A DNA stretch of 64,000 nucleotides from Rosettibacter firmus (GTDB lineage: Bacteria > Bacteroidota > Ignavibacteria > Ignavibacteriales > Melioribacteraceae), in NCBI RefSeq assembly GCF_036860695.1, contig NZ_JAYKGJ010000001.1:744001-808000 (forward strand), read 5' to 3'. Within the stretch, counting starts at the first letter, position 1; each line of letters opens with the position of its first letter. The notes under the pieces were generated by a model. That model searched no databases. It was not told where the DNA came from and saw only the letters and a program-made list of their open reading frames with translations. This document shows, piece by piece, positions 37,892 through 45,735 of this stretch. A program made the translations under genes and the position numbers.

Positions 37892-38993
37892 TTAATTTTG
37901 TGAGAACTTAAGAAGATATTCTTTTATGAAGTTATTAATATCTCCGTCCATTACTGCCTGTGTATCGGATGTTTCATAACCAGTTCTATGATCTTTTACA
38001 AGATTATATGGATGAAAAACATAAGAACGAATTTGACTTCCCCATTCAATCTTTAGTTTATTTTTTTCATATTCACTCAATTCTGCCTGTTGTTTTTCTA
38101 ATTCAAGTTGATAAAGTTTTGCTTTAAGTAATTTCATTGCATTTGTTTTATTTTGCAATTGTGAACGTTCAGTTTGACAGGACACAACAATTCCAGTTGG
38201 AATATGTGTAATTCTTACAGCAGTTTCAACTTTATTTACATTTTGTCCACCTTTACCACCAGATCGAAATGTATCGATTCTTAAATCAGCTGGATTAATT
38301 TCTATTTCGATTGTATCATCAACTTCGGGGATTACAAAAACAGAAGCAAAAGATGTATGTCTTCTTTTATTAGCATCAAATGGAGAAATTCGAACAAGTC
38401 TATGCACTCCATTTTCTGCTTTTAAATAACCATAAGCAAATGGACCTTCAACCTCAATAGTAACACTTTTAATTCCAGCACCTTCACCTTCGAGATAATC
38501 GATTAAAGTCATTTTATAACCATTTTGTTCACCCCATCGTAAATACATTCTCATCAACATTTCTGCCCAATCCTGAGCTTCAGTTCCACCAGCTCCAGAA
38601 TGAATTGTTAATATGCAATTTTTATCATCATCTTTACCACTAAGCATGCTTTTTAATTCAAGCTCTGAGTAGCTTTTTTGAATCTCTGCAAGTTCTTTTT
38701 CTATTTCTGCTGCCAGAGATTCATCATTTTCTGATTGAGCAAGTTCGATAAATTCTCTAAGATGTTTTTCTTTTTTATCGAGTTCATTCCATGAATCCAC
38801 CCAAACCTGAAGAGATTTTGCTTTTTGCAATAAAGCCTGAGCATTTTTTTGATCGTTCCAGAAATCAGGTGCTTCTGACTTTTTTTGTATTTCTAAAATT
38901 TGTTTTTCTTTTTCATCCAATTTAAAGATAACCTCTCAAGTTTTTTATTTTCTCTTCCATTTCGTTAAGCAATTTTAATTGTTCTTCAAACAT
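37892..38993 (-). CDS. prfB: Peptide chain release factor 2, made by programmed +1 frameshift (join 38993..38925, 38923..37892)
   Basis: RF2 recognises UAA and UGA. Main body contains [19 protein letters not shown] and the catalytic GGQ in [18 protein letters not shown]; the stop-codon-recognition loop of RF2 type is nearby. Upstream of the body, a 23-codon frame starts at ATG 38993 (AGGAG six bases before) and reads MFEEQ...LRGYL then TAA at 38924-38922. The body continues in the +1 frame from AAA at 38923. Skipping T38924 joins LRGYL to KLDEKEKQ, exactly the junction of other RF2s. Total 366 aa, like E. coli RF2 (365). Any annotation starting at TTG 38920 would be N-terminally truncated. 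Confidence 0.92.
38922..38937 (-). promoter_or_regulatory. prfB +1 frameshift site (GAGAGG-UUAU-CUU-UAA-A)
   Basis: Minus-strand bases: SD-like GAGAGG (38937-38932), then codons TAT, CTT (38927-38925), the stop TAA (38924-38922) and A. Slippage of tRNA-Leu on CUU to UUU brings AAA into the A site. Known sites use an SD-like stretch 3 bases before CUU and UGA as stop; here the stop is UAA, which RF1 also reads. Confidence 0.85.
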
Positions 38994-39093
38994 CTTTTCT
39001 CCTTTTTTTAAAAATGTATTAATAAATCAAAATTTATACTTACAAATTTATCATTTATTTTGATATGATGTGGTGCAAGAAAATATATAATAT

Positions 39094-40026
39094 TTATGAA
39101 ATTTTTAGTGAAGCTTCTTCTAATATTAAATTATGAATATTATCTAATTCTTCAGAACTATTAACATTTATCCATTTAATTCGTTTATCTTTTCTGAACC
39201 ATGTCATCTGACGTTTAGCAAATCTTCTGGTGTTTCTTTTAATAAGTGATATTGCTTCATCAAGTGTAATTTCATTTTCCAGATATGAAATTATTTCTTT
39301 ATATCCAACCGTATTAAGTGCATTTAAATTTTTTGTAAAACCTGAAGATAAAATATTTTTAACTTCTTCAACCAATCCAGCATTTATCATCTCGTCTACT
39401 CTACTTTCAATATTTTTATAGAGAGTTTCTCTATTCCACAGCAAACCAAATTGTAAAAAATCATAATCTACATTTCTTTTATATTCTTTATGGAAATGCC
39501 AGATTGGTTTACCAGTTAAATGATAAACTTCGAGTGCTCTCATAACTCTTTTCCAATTTTGAGGTAACATTTTTGATGCACTAATAGGATCAACATCTTT
39601 CAACATATTATACAAAAATTCGTTGCCATATTTTTCTCTTTTTTCTTTCAGTTCTCTGCGAAATTCTTCATCTACATCTACATCATTAAATATTCCATCG
39701 ACAATTGCTTTAACATATAATCCAGAGCCACCAGCAACAATAGGTATTTTATTTTGAGATAATAAATTCTCAATAACTTTTAATGCATCTTCTTCATATC
39801 TACTAACATTGTAATCTTCATCGGGATTTAATAAGTCAATAAAATGATGTTTTACTATCATTAATTCTTTTTGTGAAGGTTTTGCTGTACCAATAGATAA
39901 ATATTTATAAATCTGTCTACTATCAGCCGAAATTATTTCTGTATTTAAATTAAGAGCAAGGTTAATTGCAACCTTAGTTTTACCAGAGCAGGTTGGTCCA
40001 ACTATAACAATTACTTTCCGTTCCAT
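39094..40026 (-). CDS. miaA: tRNA dimethylallyltransferase MiaA
   Basis: 310 aa. P-loop GPTCSGKTKVAINLA at the N-terminus, ISADSRQIYKYLSIGTAKP substrate region, and the C-terminal RRFAKRQMTWFRKDKRIKW conserved motif. It prenylates A37 of tRNAs that read UNN codons. Its start overlaps the pcm stop by 16 bp, so they are coupled. Confidence 0.96.
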   Translation of the reverse strand: MERKVIVIVGPTCSGKTKVAINLALNLNTEIISADSRQIYKYLSIGTAKPSQKELMIVKHHFIDLLNPDEDYNVSRYEEDALKVIENLLSQNKIPIVAGGSGLYVKAIVDGIFNDVDVDEEFRRELKEKREKYGNEFLYNMLKDVDPISASKMLPQNWKRVMRALEVYHLTGKPIWHFHKEYKRNVDYDFLQFGLLWNRETLYKNIESRVDEMINAGLVEEVKNILSSGFTKNLNALNTVGYKEIISYLENEITLDEAISLIKRNTRRFAKRQMTWFRKDKRIKWINVNSSEELDNIHNLILEEASLKIS

Positions 40027-40649
40027 CCTTCTTTTCCAACCAGGGGTACAAATGCAAAATAAGGGATTTCATTAACTCGAAATTCTTCTTCAGAAATTTT
40101 TGTAAGAATTTTTAAAACCTGTGTTTGACGATCGCCAACTGGTATAACTAATATTCCATCAATAGCAAGTTGTTTTTTTAAGTTTTTGGGAATTGAGGGA
40201 CTTCCAGCTGTAACAATAATTCTATCGTAAGGAGAAAATTCTTCCCAACCAATAGTTCCATCACTACAGCGTGCTGCTATTCTTAAATTCAATTCATCAA
40301 AAATTTTAAGTGCTCTATTATAAAGTTCATAATTTCTTTCAATAGTAAAAACCTTTGCCCCCATTTCATATAATATTGCAGCTTGATATCCAGAGCCTGT
40401 ACCAATTTCTAAAACCTTATGACCTGGTTGAACTTTTAATGCTTGTGTCATTATTGCTACAGTATATGGTTGCGAAATAGTCTGTCCATATCCAATTGGA
40501 AGAGCAATATCTTTATAAGCATGATGTCGAACAGCTTCGGGAACAAATAAATGGCGTTCTACTTTAAGCATTGCATCAAGTACACGCTCATCTGTAATCC
40601 CTTTTTTTCTTAAACTATTAACTAATTCTAATCTATCTTCTTCAAACAT
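40011..40649 (-). CDS. pcm: Protein-L-isoaspartate O-methyltransferase
   Basis: 212 aa. SAM-binding LEIGTGSGYQAAIL and the family signature AYKDIALPIGYGQTISQPYTVA with the post-motif RCSDGTIGWEEFSPYDRIIVTAG are present. It repairs isoaspartyl residues in damaged proteins. Overlaps miaA downstream. Confidence 0.95.
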   Translation of the reverse strand: MFEEDRLELVNSLRKKGITDERVLDAMLKVERHLFVPEAVRHHAYKDIALPIGYGQTISQPYTVAIMTQALKVQPGHKVLEIGTGSGYQAAILYEMGAKVFTIERNYELYNRALKIFDELNLRIAARCSDGTIGWEEFSPYDRIIVTAGSPSIPKNLKKQLAIDGILVIPVGDRQTQVLKILTKISEEEFRVNEIPYFAFVPLVGKEGWNGK

Positions 40650-40718
40650 TTCTAAAATAAATTATTAATTTTGGTATATAAAAATAAGAGTTAATTAACA
40701 AATATATCGGGTTTATTA

Positions 40719-41240
40719 ATGACATTAGAAACTATTTTTGGTGCATTAATTATTATGCTCATGCGTATATGTGATGTTACAATAGGTACATTCAGGACAA
40801 TGTTAGTTGTGCAGGCAAAAAAATATCATGCTGCATTTGTAGGTTTTTTTGAAGTACTTATCTGGATTACGGCAATGAGTTACATAGTAAGACATTTAGA
40901 CAATACAATTAATTTAATTGGTTATGCTTTAGGTTTTGCTATCGGGAACATATTAGGAGTAACATTAGAACAAAAAGTAGCAATTGGATTTTCACAGGTT
41001 AGTATAGTATCACTTCATCATACAGATGAAATTGTAAGCAAGCTAAGAGAAAAAAATTTTGGCGTTACAAAATTACCAGGTGAAGGGAAAGTCGGAGAGA
41101 TTTCGATTATTTTGGTTATAATAAAAAGAAAACATTTAGAAGAGGTTTTAAGACTTGTAGAATCAATAGACAAACGAGCTTTTATCACAGTACAACATTC
41201 CCGTCCTTATCGAGGATATATACATGGTCCCAGGGTATAG
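40719..41240 (+). CDS. UPF0316 (DUF2179) membrane protein
   Basis: 173 aa. Three hydrophobic N-terminal helices with RICDVTIGTFRTMLV and EVLIWITAMSYIV, then a soluble DUF2179-like domain (VSIVSLHHTDEIVSKLREKNFGVTKLPGEGKVGEISIILVIIKRK) that in relatives binds small ligands. Function unknown; divergently transcribed from pcm. Immediately followed by tRNA-Gly. Confidence 0.85.
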   Translation: MTLETIFGALIIMLMRICDVTIGTFRTMLVVQAKKYHAAFVGFFEVLIWITAMSYIVRHLDNTINLIGYALGFAIGNILGVTLEQKVAIGFSQVSIVSLHHTDEIVSKLREKNFGVTKLPGEGKVGEISIILVIIKRKHLEEVLRLVESIDKRAFITVQHSRPYRGYIHGPRV

Positions 41241-41256
41241 AAAAATAAATATATTA

Positions 41257-41285
41257 TTGCTAAGAATTAGTCATAGTATTATATT
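41257..41285 (+). promoter_or_regulatory. Possible sigma70-type promoter for tRNA-Gly
   Basis: TTGCTA (41257-41262) and TATATT (41280-41285) with 17 bp between them, about 38 bp before the tRNA. Common in AT-rich DNA, so the match carries limited weight. Confidence 0.3.
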
Positions 41286-41323
41286 TACAAACGAAAATTA
41301 ATTGTTCTTAAGAGATTGGAAAT

Positions 41324-41396
<73 letters not shown>

Positions 41397-41402
41397 CTAA
41401 CT

Positions 41403-41432
41403 AATCCCGATACTATTCGGGATTTCTTTTTT
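41403..41432 (+). terminator. Terminator after tRNA-Gly
   Basis: Stem AATCCCGA/TCGGGATT (41403-41410 with 41417-41424), loop TACTAT, then TCTTTTTT. It sits between tRNA-Gly and tRNA-Cys, so tRNA-Cys probably needs a separate promoter or read-through. Confidence 0.85.
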
Positions 41433-41465
41433 GTAAATACTGTACATTTCGAATCATTAACAGAG

Positions 41466-41539
41466 GGCGGTGTAGCCAAGTGGTCTAAGGCGAAGGTCTG
41501 CAAAACCTTTATTCGTCGGTTCGAATCCGACCGCCGCCT
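41466..41539 (+). tRNA. tRNA-Cys (GCA)
   Basis: 74 nt. Acceptor GGCGGTG/CGCCGCC (one T-G wobble), discriminator T; anticodon stem AAGGT/ACCTT with loop CTGCAAA (anticodon GCA); T-arm GTCGGTTCGAATCCGAC. Its 3' half is duplicated in decayed form about 280 bp downstream. Confidence 0.95.
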
Positions 41540-41559
41540 CTAACTTAGTTTTAATCCCC

Positions 41560-41865
41560 ATATTTTTTGTTTATGTTCTAAGGTCTCTTAAAGATAATAA
41601 ACGGTATATTGGTTTTACTGAAAATTTATCCCTGGGAATCCATCCCTTTGGGAGCAGACTCAAGGAACATAATAATGGCCTTGTTAAATCCACTCGCAGA
41701 CGCATCCCTCTTGAACTTATTTACTTCGAAACTTTCTCTTCAAAACATGATGCTCTCTTAAGAGAAAAATTTCTTAAATCTGGTCAAGGACGAACTTTTC
41801 TTAATTCCATTATCCAATCGAAGGTCTGCAACCCGCCTTCGGCGGGCGAATCCGACCGCCTTTAA
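41560..41865 (+). pseudogene. GIY-YIG nuclease-like gene, copy A: open frame without a usual start
   Basis: The frame reads FFVYVLRSLKDNKRYIGFTENL, an 8-residue extra piece (about 41629-41652, LGIHPFG), RLKEHNNGLVKSTRRRIPLELIYFETF, and REKFLKSGQGRTFLNS. This fits single-domain GIY-YIG (YhbQ/UvrC-like) proteins. There is no ATG/GTG/TTG at the expected site: an ATA at 41560 stands where copy B has ATG. The frame has no internal stop. Its C-terminus runs into a tRNA-Cys 3'-half copy. The 24 nt insertion keeps the frame and holds TCCCTTTGGGA, as in the tRNA-Glu remnants. Probably a pseudogene, but one start-codon mutation from a gene. Confidence 0.75.
41818..41860 (+). pseudogene. tRNA-Cys 3'-half remnant
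   Basis: TCGAAGGTCTGCAA matches the anticodon arm of tRNA-Cys, and CGAATCCGACCGCC its T-arm end. Between them the tRNA sequence is replaced by a perfect hairpin CCCGCC-TTC-GGCGGG. It is followed by about 20 bp of the tRNA's downstream flank. It overlaps the 3' end of GIY-YIG copy A. Confidence 0.8.
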
Positions 41866-41881
41866 CTTAGTTTTAATCCCC

Positions 41882-42075
41882 ATGTAATTTATTTACGTTT
41901 CTCAGATCGCTCAAAGACGCTATATTGTTTTCTACAGAAAACTTATCTCTGAAAAATCCATCCCATCGGGAACAGATTCTGGGAACATAATAATGATTTT
42001 TTTAAATCTACTCGGAGAGATCCCTCTTGAACTTGTTTTTATTAATTGATCATTTCTTCTAAAACTTAATATTGT
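41882..42075 (+). pseudogene. GIY-YIG nuclease-like gene, copy B (decayed, truncated)
   Basis: Nucleotide match to copy A from the shared flank TAATCCCCAT through the palindromic insert (CCATCCCATCGGGA) and CATAATAATG to CCCTCTTGAACTTG, with frameshifts and stops throughout. It has ATG at the place where copy A has ATA, but TAA follows at once. It shows that the tRNA-Cys 3' half plus GIY-YIG block was tandemly duplicated and that the palindromic insertion predates the duplication. Confidence 0.8.
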
Positions 42076-42103
42076 TTACGAGAATTACACTAAAGTAAAT
42101 CTC

Positions 42104-42787
42104 TTATTTTTTACTGAGTATTTCTTTTATCTTTTCATATCGTTCTTCTACTTTTTCTATTTGACTTTCTTTAGAACACTTTTCCTTAATATCATCTAAT
42201 TCAGTTAGAGCTTCGTTGAGTATTCCAATATCAATCATAACATCAACAAAAAATAGTCTATCTTCTATTTTTGATTTAGTATCTGGATATTTACGAAATG
42301 TCTCTTTTGCAAGTAAAATACCAGATTCTTTATAACCATTTTTAACTAAATGTTTTGCACCATTCAATTTCTTAATCCCTAAATCACTTAAACTATTTTT
42401 AATTGTTGAACTACTTCCTACTTTTTCTCCATAGACTGCAGTATTACGCCGTGTGTCATTCTCCTTATTCTTTGGTAAATTTCTAATTTCTTCCATTGCC
42501 AGAGCTAAAAGTAATTCATTAATGGATATCTTTTTAATATTATTTATTCCCAGAGCTGAATTACTTTGAAGAATGAAACGACTCCCATTATTATTTAATA
42601 TCACATAAGATTTATCACCTGTTGCAATTAAATCACTTCCTTTTAAGATTTGACCTTCTTTAACTTTTATCCATTCTTCACTGTATCCAATTAATGCTTT
42701 TACATCGCCATTTATTTTTTCTACTGTAAATGATTGACAATTTATTGAAATTGATAAAACTAATAGAATAAAAATTATCTTTTTCAT
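42104..42787 (-). CDS. FecR-like periplasmic protein with C-terminal helical region
   Basis: 227 aa. Signal peptide (MKKIIFILLVLSISINCQS), possibly a lipobox around SINC. Residues about 20-80 resemble a FecR domain (INGDVKALIGYSEEWIKVKEGQILKGSDLIATG then YVILNNNGSRFILQ). The second half is helical with TPR-like spacing and no clear enzyme motif. It is the last gene of the sigma54-like operon, 11 bp after the transglutaminase gene. FecR domains occur with CHASE2 proteins in other bacteria, which fits the CHASE2 regulator four genes upstream. Function unknown. Confidence 0.7.
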   Translation of the reverse strand: MKKIIFILLVLSISINCQSFTVEKINGDVKALIGYSEEWIKVKEGQILKGSDLIATGDKSYVILNNNGSRFILQSNSALGINNIKKISINELLLALAMEEIRNLPKNKENDTRRNTAVYGEKVGSSSTIKNSLSDLGIKKLNGAKHLVKNGYKESGILLAKETFRKYPDTKSKIEDRLFFVDVMIDIGILNEALTELDDIKEKCSKESQIEKVEERYEKIKEILSKK

Positions 42788-42798
42788 ATATCACCTCT

Positions 42799-44835
42799 CT
42801 ATTGTACATCTATTATTGTTACTTTACCATTAAATAAACCAGATTCTTCAAGAGCTTCTTTATTAAATTTTTCAGCAGCTAACGACCATGCTGTTTCAAA
42901 ATTTTTCAAAGATGTAGTTTCAAGTGGAATCCAGATTTCATCTTTATCTTCAGCATTTTTTCTAATTACAACTTTTTTATCATTGTTGGTTATTAAATCC
43001 ATTTGTTCAGGTGAAAGATTTGTATTTACCAATAAATTTACGTGACTGATTCCATCCTCATTTTTATAATCAACAAAAGCTGTTTGTATTCCAATACTTT
43101 CAAGTAGCGATGCAAAACAAACACTTAAATCATCACAATCACCACCTTTTAATTTTATTGTCTCATTAGGAAATTGCACATGCTCAACACTTGCACGGGG
43201 ATCAGAAACATAGTTCATCTCTTTTATGAAATTTTCAAATAATATTCTGGTTTTATAAAAGTTCTCAAGATTCAGGTCAATTGATTTTAATTCAGAATTA
43301 TATTCTTTCAATATTTGTGTAGAATAATTTCGAGAAAATTCAAAATCGTCTCTCACAAAGTACATCAAATTAGATACATTACCATCCCAGCTGTTTTTAT
43401 CATTAACTAAAATTGATTTTTGAATTTTATCATCTGGTTCTAAATCATCGACACTTACATAAAATTCTGCCTGAGCTATTTCTCTTTTCATAAAATTTGT
43501 CTTGTTTACAAAAGTATAAAATGGTACATCAATAGTATCGTATGGTAGAATAGTAACAGCTGGTGAATAAACAATTTCATCATTTACATTTTTCAATAAA
43601 GTTGAAGGTCTTATTTCTAATTTTTTATTTGTAAGATTTACAACTTTTCCTACTGCTATTGGTTTTTGTAAATAAAGGTCATGCAATGTTGGATAAATTT
43701 CATTCTTAATGTCAAGATCAATAAACTTCACCTGCTTTTCTTTAATAAACCCCAGTGCAAAATTAACTGTAAGATATACTCTATCGTGGCTGTAAATATT
43801 ATTTGTAATATTATGAATTCCATAATTAATCATCTTATCAATTGAACTCGTTCGAGATCTATCAGTAAAATATTTAATGCCACTTAAAGTTATACTAAAT
43901 AGATTAGTAGAATAATTTATAGAACTTAAAAATCCTGCAAAATAAGGTTGCTGGTATTTGTCGTGAAATAATAAACCACCCAATGTAAGAGAACCATTAA
44001 ATAATTTTTTAGAGTAATTGATTCCCGCATAAAATGAACCTGTAGTTTCAAATCCACCTGAAAGATTAAGATGCTGAAATGGTGAAATAAGTATTTCTGA
44101 TGTTAAACTTTTATTCCTTTTCAAAGAATAATTTTTTATTAAATCATTTTGAAGAGTTTCTTCAGTTAAGAATAGGTTATTTGAGAATAATGTTATAATA
44201 AAATTTCGATTTGGTGTATAAGTAATTCCAATATCACCACGCCAATAATTGTTTTGTGTTACTTCATTTTTAATTGAAATGTAATTAACAGAATCAGTAT
44301 AAAATAATACTGGTTTTTCTTCTATAAATTCCTGTACAAAATATCTAAACGAAAAACCTAATGTAAAGGAAGAAGAAATTTTCCATGAGTATCCCAATCC
44401 ATATTTCTCTTCAAAATTAATTTCTGTTTTCAACTCAGCAATACTATCAGGAAGTTGAACATTCAAACCACTTTTAATAATAAAACGTTGAATGATACCA
44501 GGAGTATATCTCAAATAAAAGTAATGATTATTCAATTTCTTTGAGAAAGACAAAGCATAAAGATTGCTACTCAATTTCGAATCGATAACACCTTCAAATG
44601 TTGAAGAAAGCTCCATATCTTTCGATAAACTGTAGTTAGAAACATTGCTTTCCAGACTATTTAATCTAAAATGTGAATTAAAATCAGTCATAACATTCCC
44701 ATAATAATCAAGTGAAAGTTGAGCAAATGAATATATATTCCAGAATAAACTTAATATTATAAATAAAAAAAATATTTTTTTATGGAATATCGATTTTAAT
44801 ATTATGAATGCTTTGTGCTGTAATAAATGTATCAT
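42799..44835 (-). CDS. Outer-membrane beta-barrel protein fused to a transglutaminase-like domain
   Basis: About 678 aa. Hydrophobic signal (KKIFFLFIILSLFWNIYSFAQ), then a beta-strand-rich part to about residue 380 that looks like an outer-membrane barrel, a beta-sandwich-like linker (about 385-500), and a transglutaminase-like domain (about 520-640) with the Cys in LKGGDCDDLSVCFASLL and the His in GISHVNLLVN. The start is uncertain: the longest frame uses TTG at 44865; I chose ATG 44835. Both overlap the upstream gene end (44780). A papain-fold enzyme attached to a barrel could cross-link or cleave envelope peptides. Novel combination as far as I know; not searched. Confidence 0.65.
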   Translation of the reverse strand: MIHLLQHKAFIILKSIFHKKIFFLFIILSLFWNIYSFAQLSLDYYGNVMTDFNSHFRLNSLESNVSNYSLSKDMELSSTFEGVIDSKLSSNLYALSFSKKLNNHYFYLRYTPGIIQRFIIKSGLNVQLPDSIAELKTEINFEEKYGLGYSWKISSSFTLGFSFRYFVQEFIEEKPVLFYTDSVNYISIKNEVTQNNYWRGDIGITYTPNRNFIITLFSNNLFLTEETLQNDLIKNYSLKRNKSLTSEILISPFQHLNLSGGFETTGSFYAGINYSKKLFNGSLTLGGLLFHDKYQQPYFAGFLSSINYSTNLFSITLSGIKYFTDRSRTSSIDKMINYGIHNITNNIYSHDRVYLTVNFALGFIKEKQVKFIDLDIKNEIYPTLHDLYLQKPIAVGKVVNLTNKKLEIRPSTLLKNVNDEIVYSPAVTILPYDTIDVPFYTFVNKTNFMKREIAQAEFYVSVDDLEPDDKIQKSILVNDKNSWDGNVSNLMYFVRDDFEFSRNYSTQILKEYNSELKSIDLNLENFYKTRILFENFIKEMNYVSDPRASVEHVQFPNETIKLKGGDCDDLSVCFASLLESIGIQTAFVDYKNEDGISHVNLLVNTNLSPEQMDLITNNDKKVVIRKNAEDKDEIWIPLETTSLKNFETAWSLAAEKFNKEALEESGLFNGKVTIIDVQ

Positions 44836-45700
44836 CAAGCAAGTTAAAGTTAAGTTCTTTTTCAATTTTACGAATAAAGCTTATAATAATTTTTTTATCC
44901 TGCAAAGCCACAAGTTGTTCAATTACACTGAAAGGTATTTTAATTTTACCATTGTTATTATGTCTAATTTTAATTAGTGGTTCTGTTTCATTAGTATTTT
45001 GTTTAATTCGAGCAATCACAATTTCAACATTATCATTCGGGAGTGCATTCCATTCCAGTGTTAGATAGAGATTTTTTCTTGCTCTGCTTCCTTCAAATGT
45101 AATTTTTCCAACAATTTCATCTGGTGTTTCAATATCGAATTGAACAAAAGAATTTTTGTTCACAAATGCTTTAAAATTTACTTTAGATAAAAATGGGAAA
45201 TTATGCATTTGACCATTGTGTCGCATCATACGTTGATTAGCAAAATACTTAATACCCAGTACTGTATCTCTCACCATCATTCTATCCATATAAGAAATCT
45301 TATTAGGGATCGGAATAGCTTCATAATTATTGAATCTAACAGAGTTAAAATTTTTTGACTTAAACCCAATCAGTTTTTTTCCTTTTACCATTACTGGTTT
45401 ATCTTTATCATTAAAAATTGCATAATAATAACCTTCGTTTTGAATAGTTCCCATACTTGAATTTCTTACACCAGTAATGTTAATTATTGTACTTTTTTTA
45501 AGAAATGGATTGATTATACCTGTAGAATCATATCCATAAGAATTTATACTTGCATCCGCATCATTTGATATCGTTTCGATCTGTACATTTGATGTAACTG
45601 AATTTTCATCCGATAAAAGTTCGGTAGGAGCTGGTTCTCCGCAACTCCAGATTAAAAGTGAAATAAAAATATAAGACGATATTTTTTTTAAGTTATTCAT
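44780..45700 (-). CDS. Predicted lipoprotein of unknown function (sigma54 module)
   Basis: 306 aa. Lipobox LLIWSCGEPAPTE near residue 20 implies lipid attachment at Cys. No recognised catalytic motif; the body is mixed, with KNLYLTLEWNALPND and FIRKIEKEL. It sits 35 bp after the larger lipoprotein, with a weak hairpin between them, and its stop overlaps the barrel/transglutaminase gene. Unknown; perhaps a partner or export target of the barrel protein. Confidence 0.65.
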   Translation of the reverse strand: MNNLKKISSYIFISLLIWSCGEPAPTELLSDENSVTSNVQIETISNDADASINSYGYDSTGIINPFLKKSTIINITGVRNSSMGTIQNEGYYYAIFNDKDKPVMVKGKKLIGFKSKNFNSVRFNNYEAIPIPNKISYMDRMMVRDTVLGIKYFANQRMMRHNGQMHNFPFLSKVNFKAFVNKNSFVQFDIETPDEIVGKITFEGSRARKNLYLTLEWNALPNDNVEIVIARIKQNTNETEPLIKIRHNNNGKIKIPFSVIEQLVALQDKKIIISFIRKIEKELNFNLLDDTFITAQSIHNIKIDIP

Positions 45701-45710
45701 ATTTATTAAA

Positions 45711-45730
45711 AGGCGGAAGTTAATCCGCCT
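45711..45730 (-). terminator. Intercistronic hairpin, weak terminator or attenuator
   Basis: Stem AGGCGGA/TCCGCCT with loop AGTTAA. On the minus strand it is followed by TTTAATAAAT, so only a short T stretch. Located 6 bp after the first lipoprotein stop (45736) and 11 bp before the second lipoprotein's start. It may reduce read-through into the rest of the operon or protect the upstream mRNA. Confidence 0.5.
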
Positions 45731-45735
45731 CCTTT

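Noticed and set aside
37892-38920. prfB as an ordinary gene starting with TTG at 38920
   Set aside because: It would lack the first 24 residues that RF2 proteins have; the upstream frame with SD and the CTT-TAA-A junction explain them.
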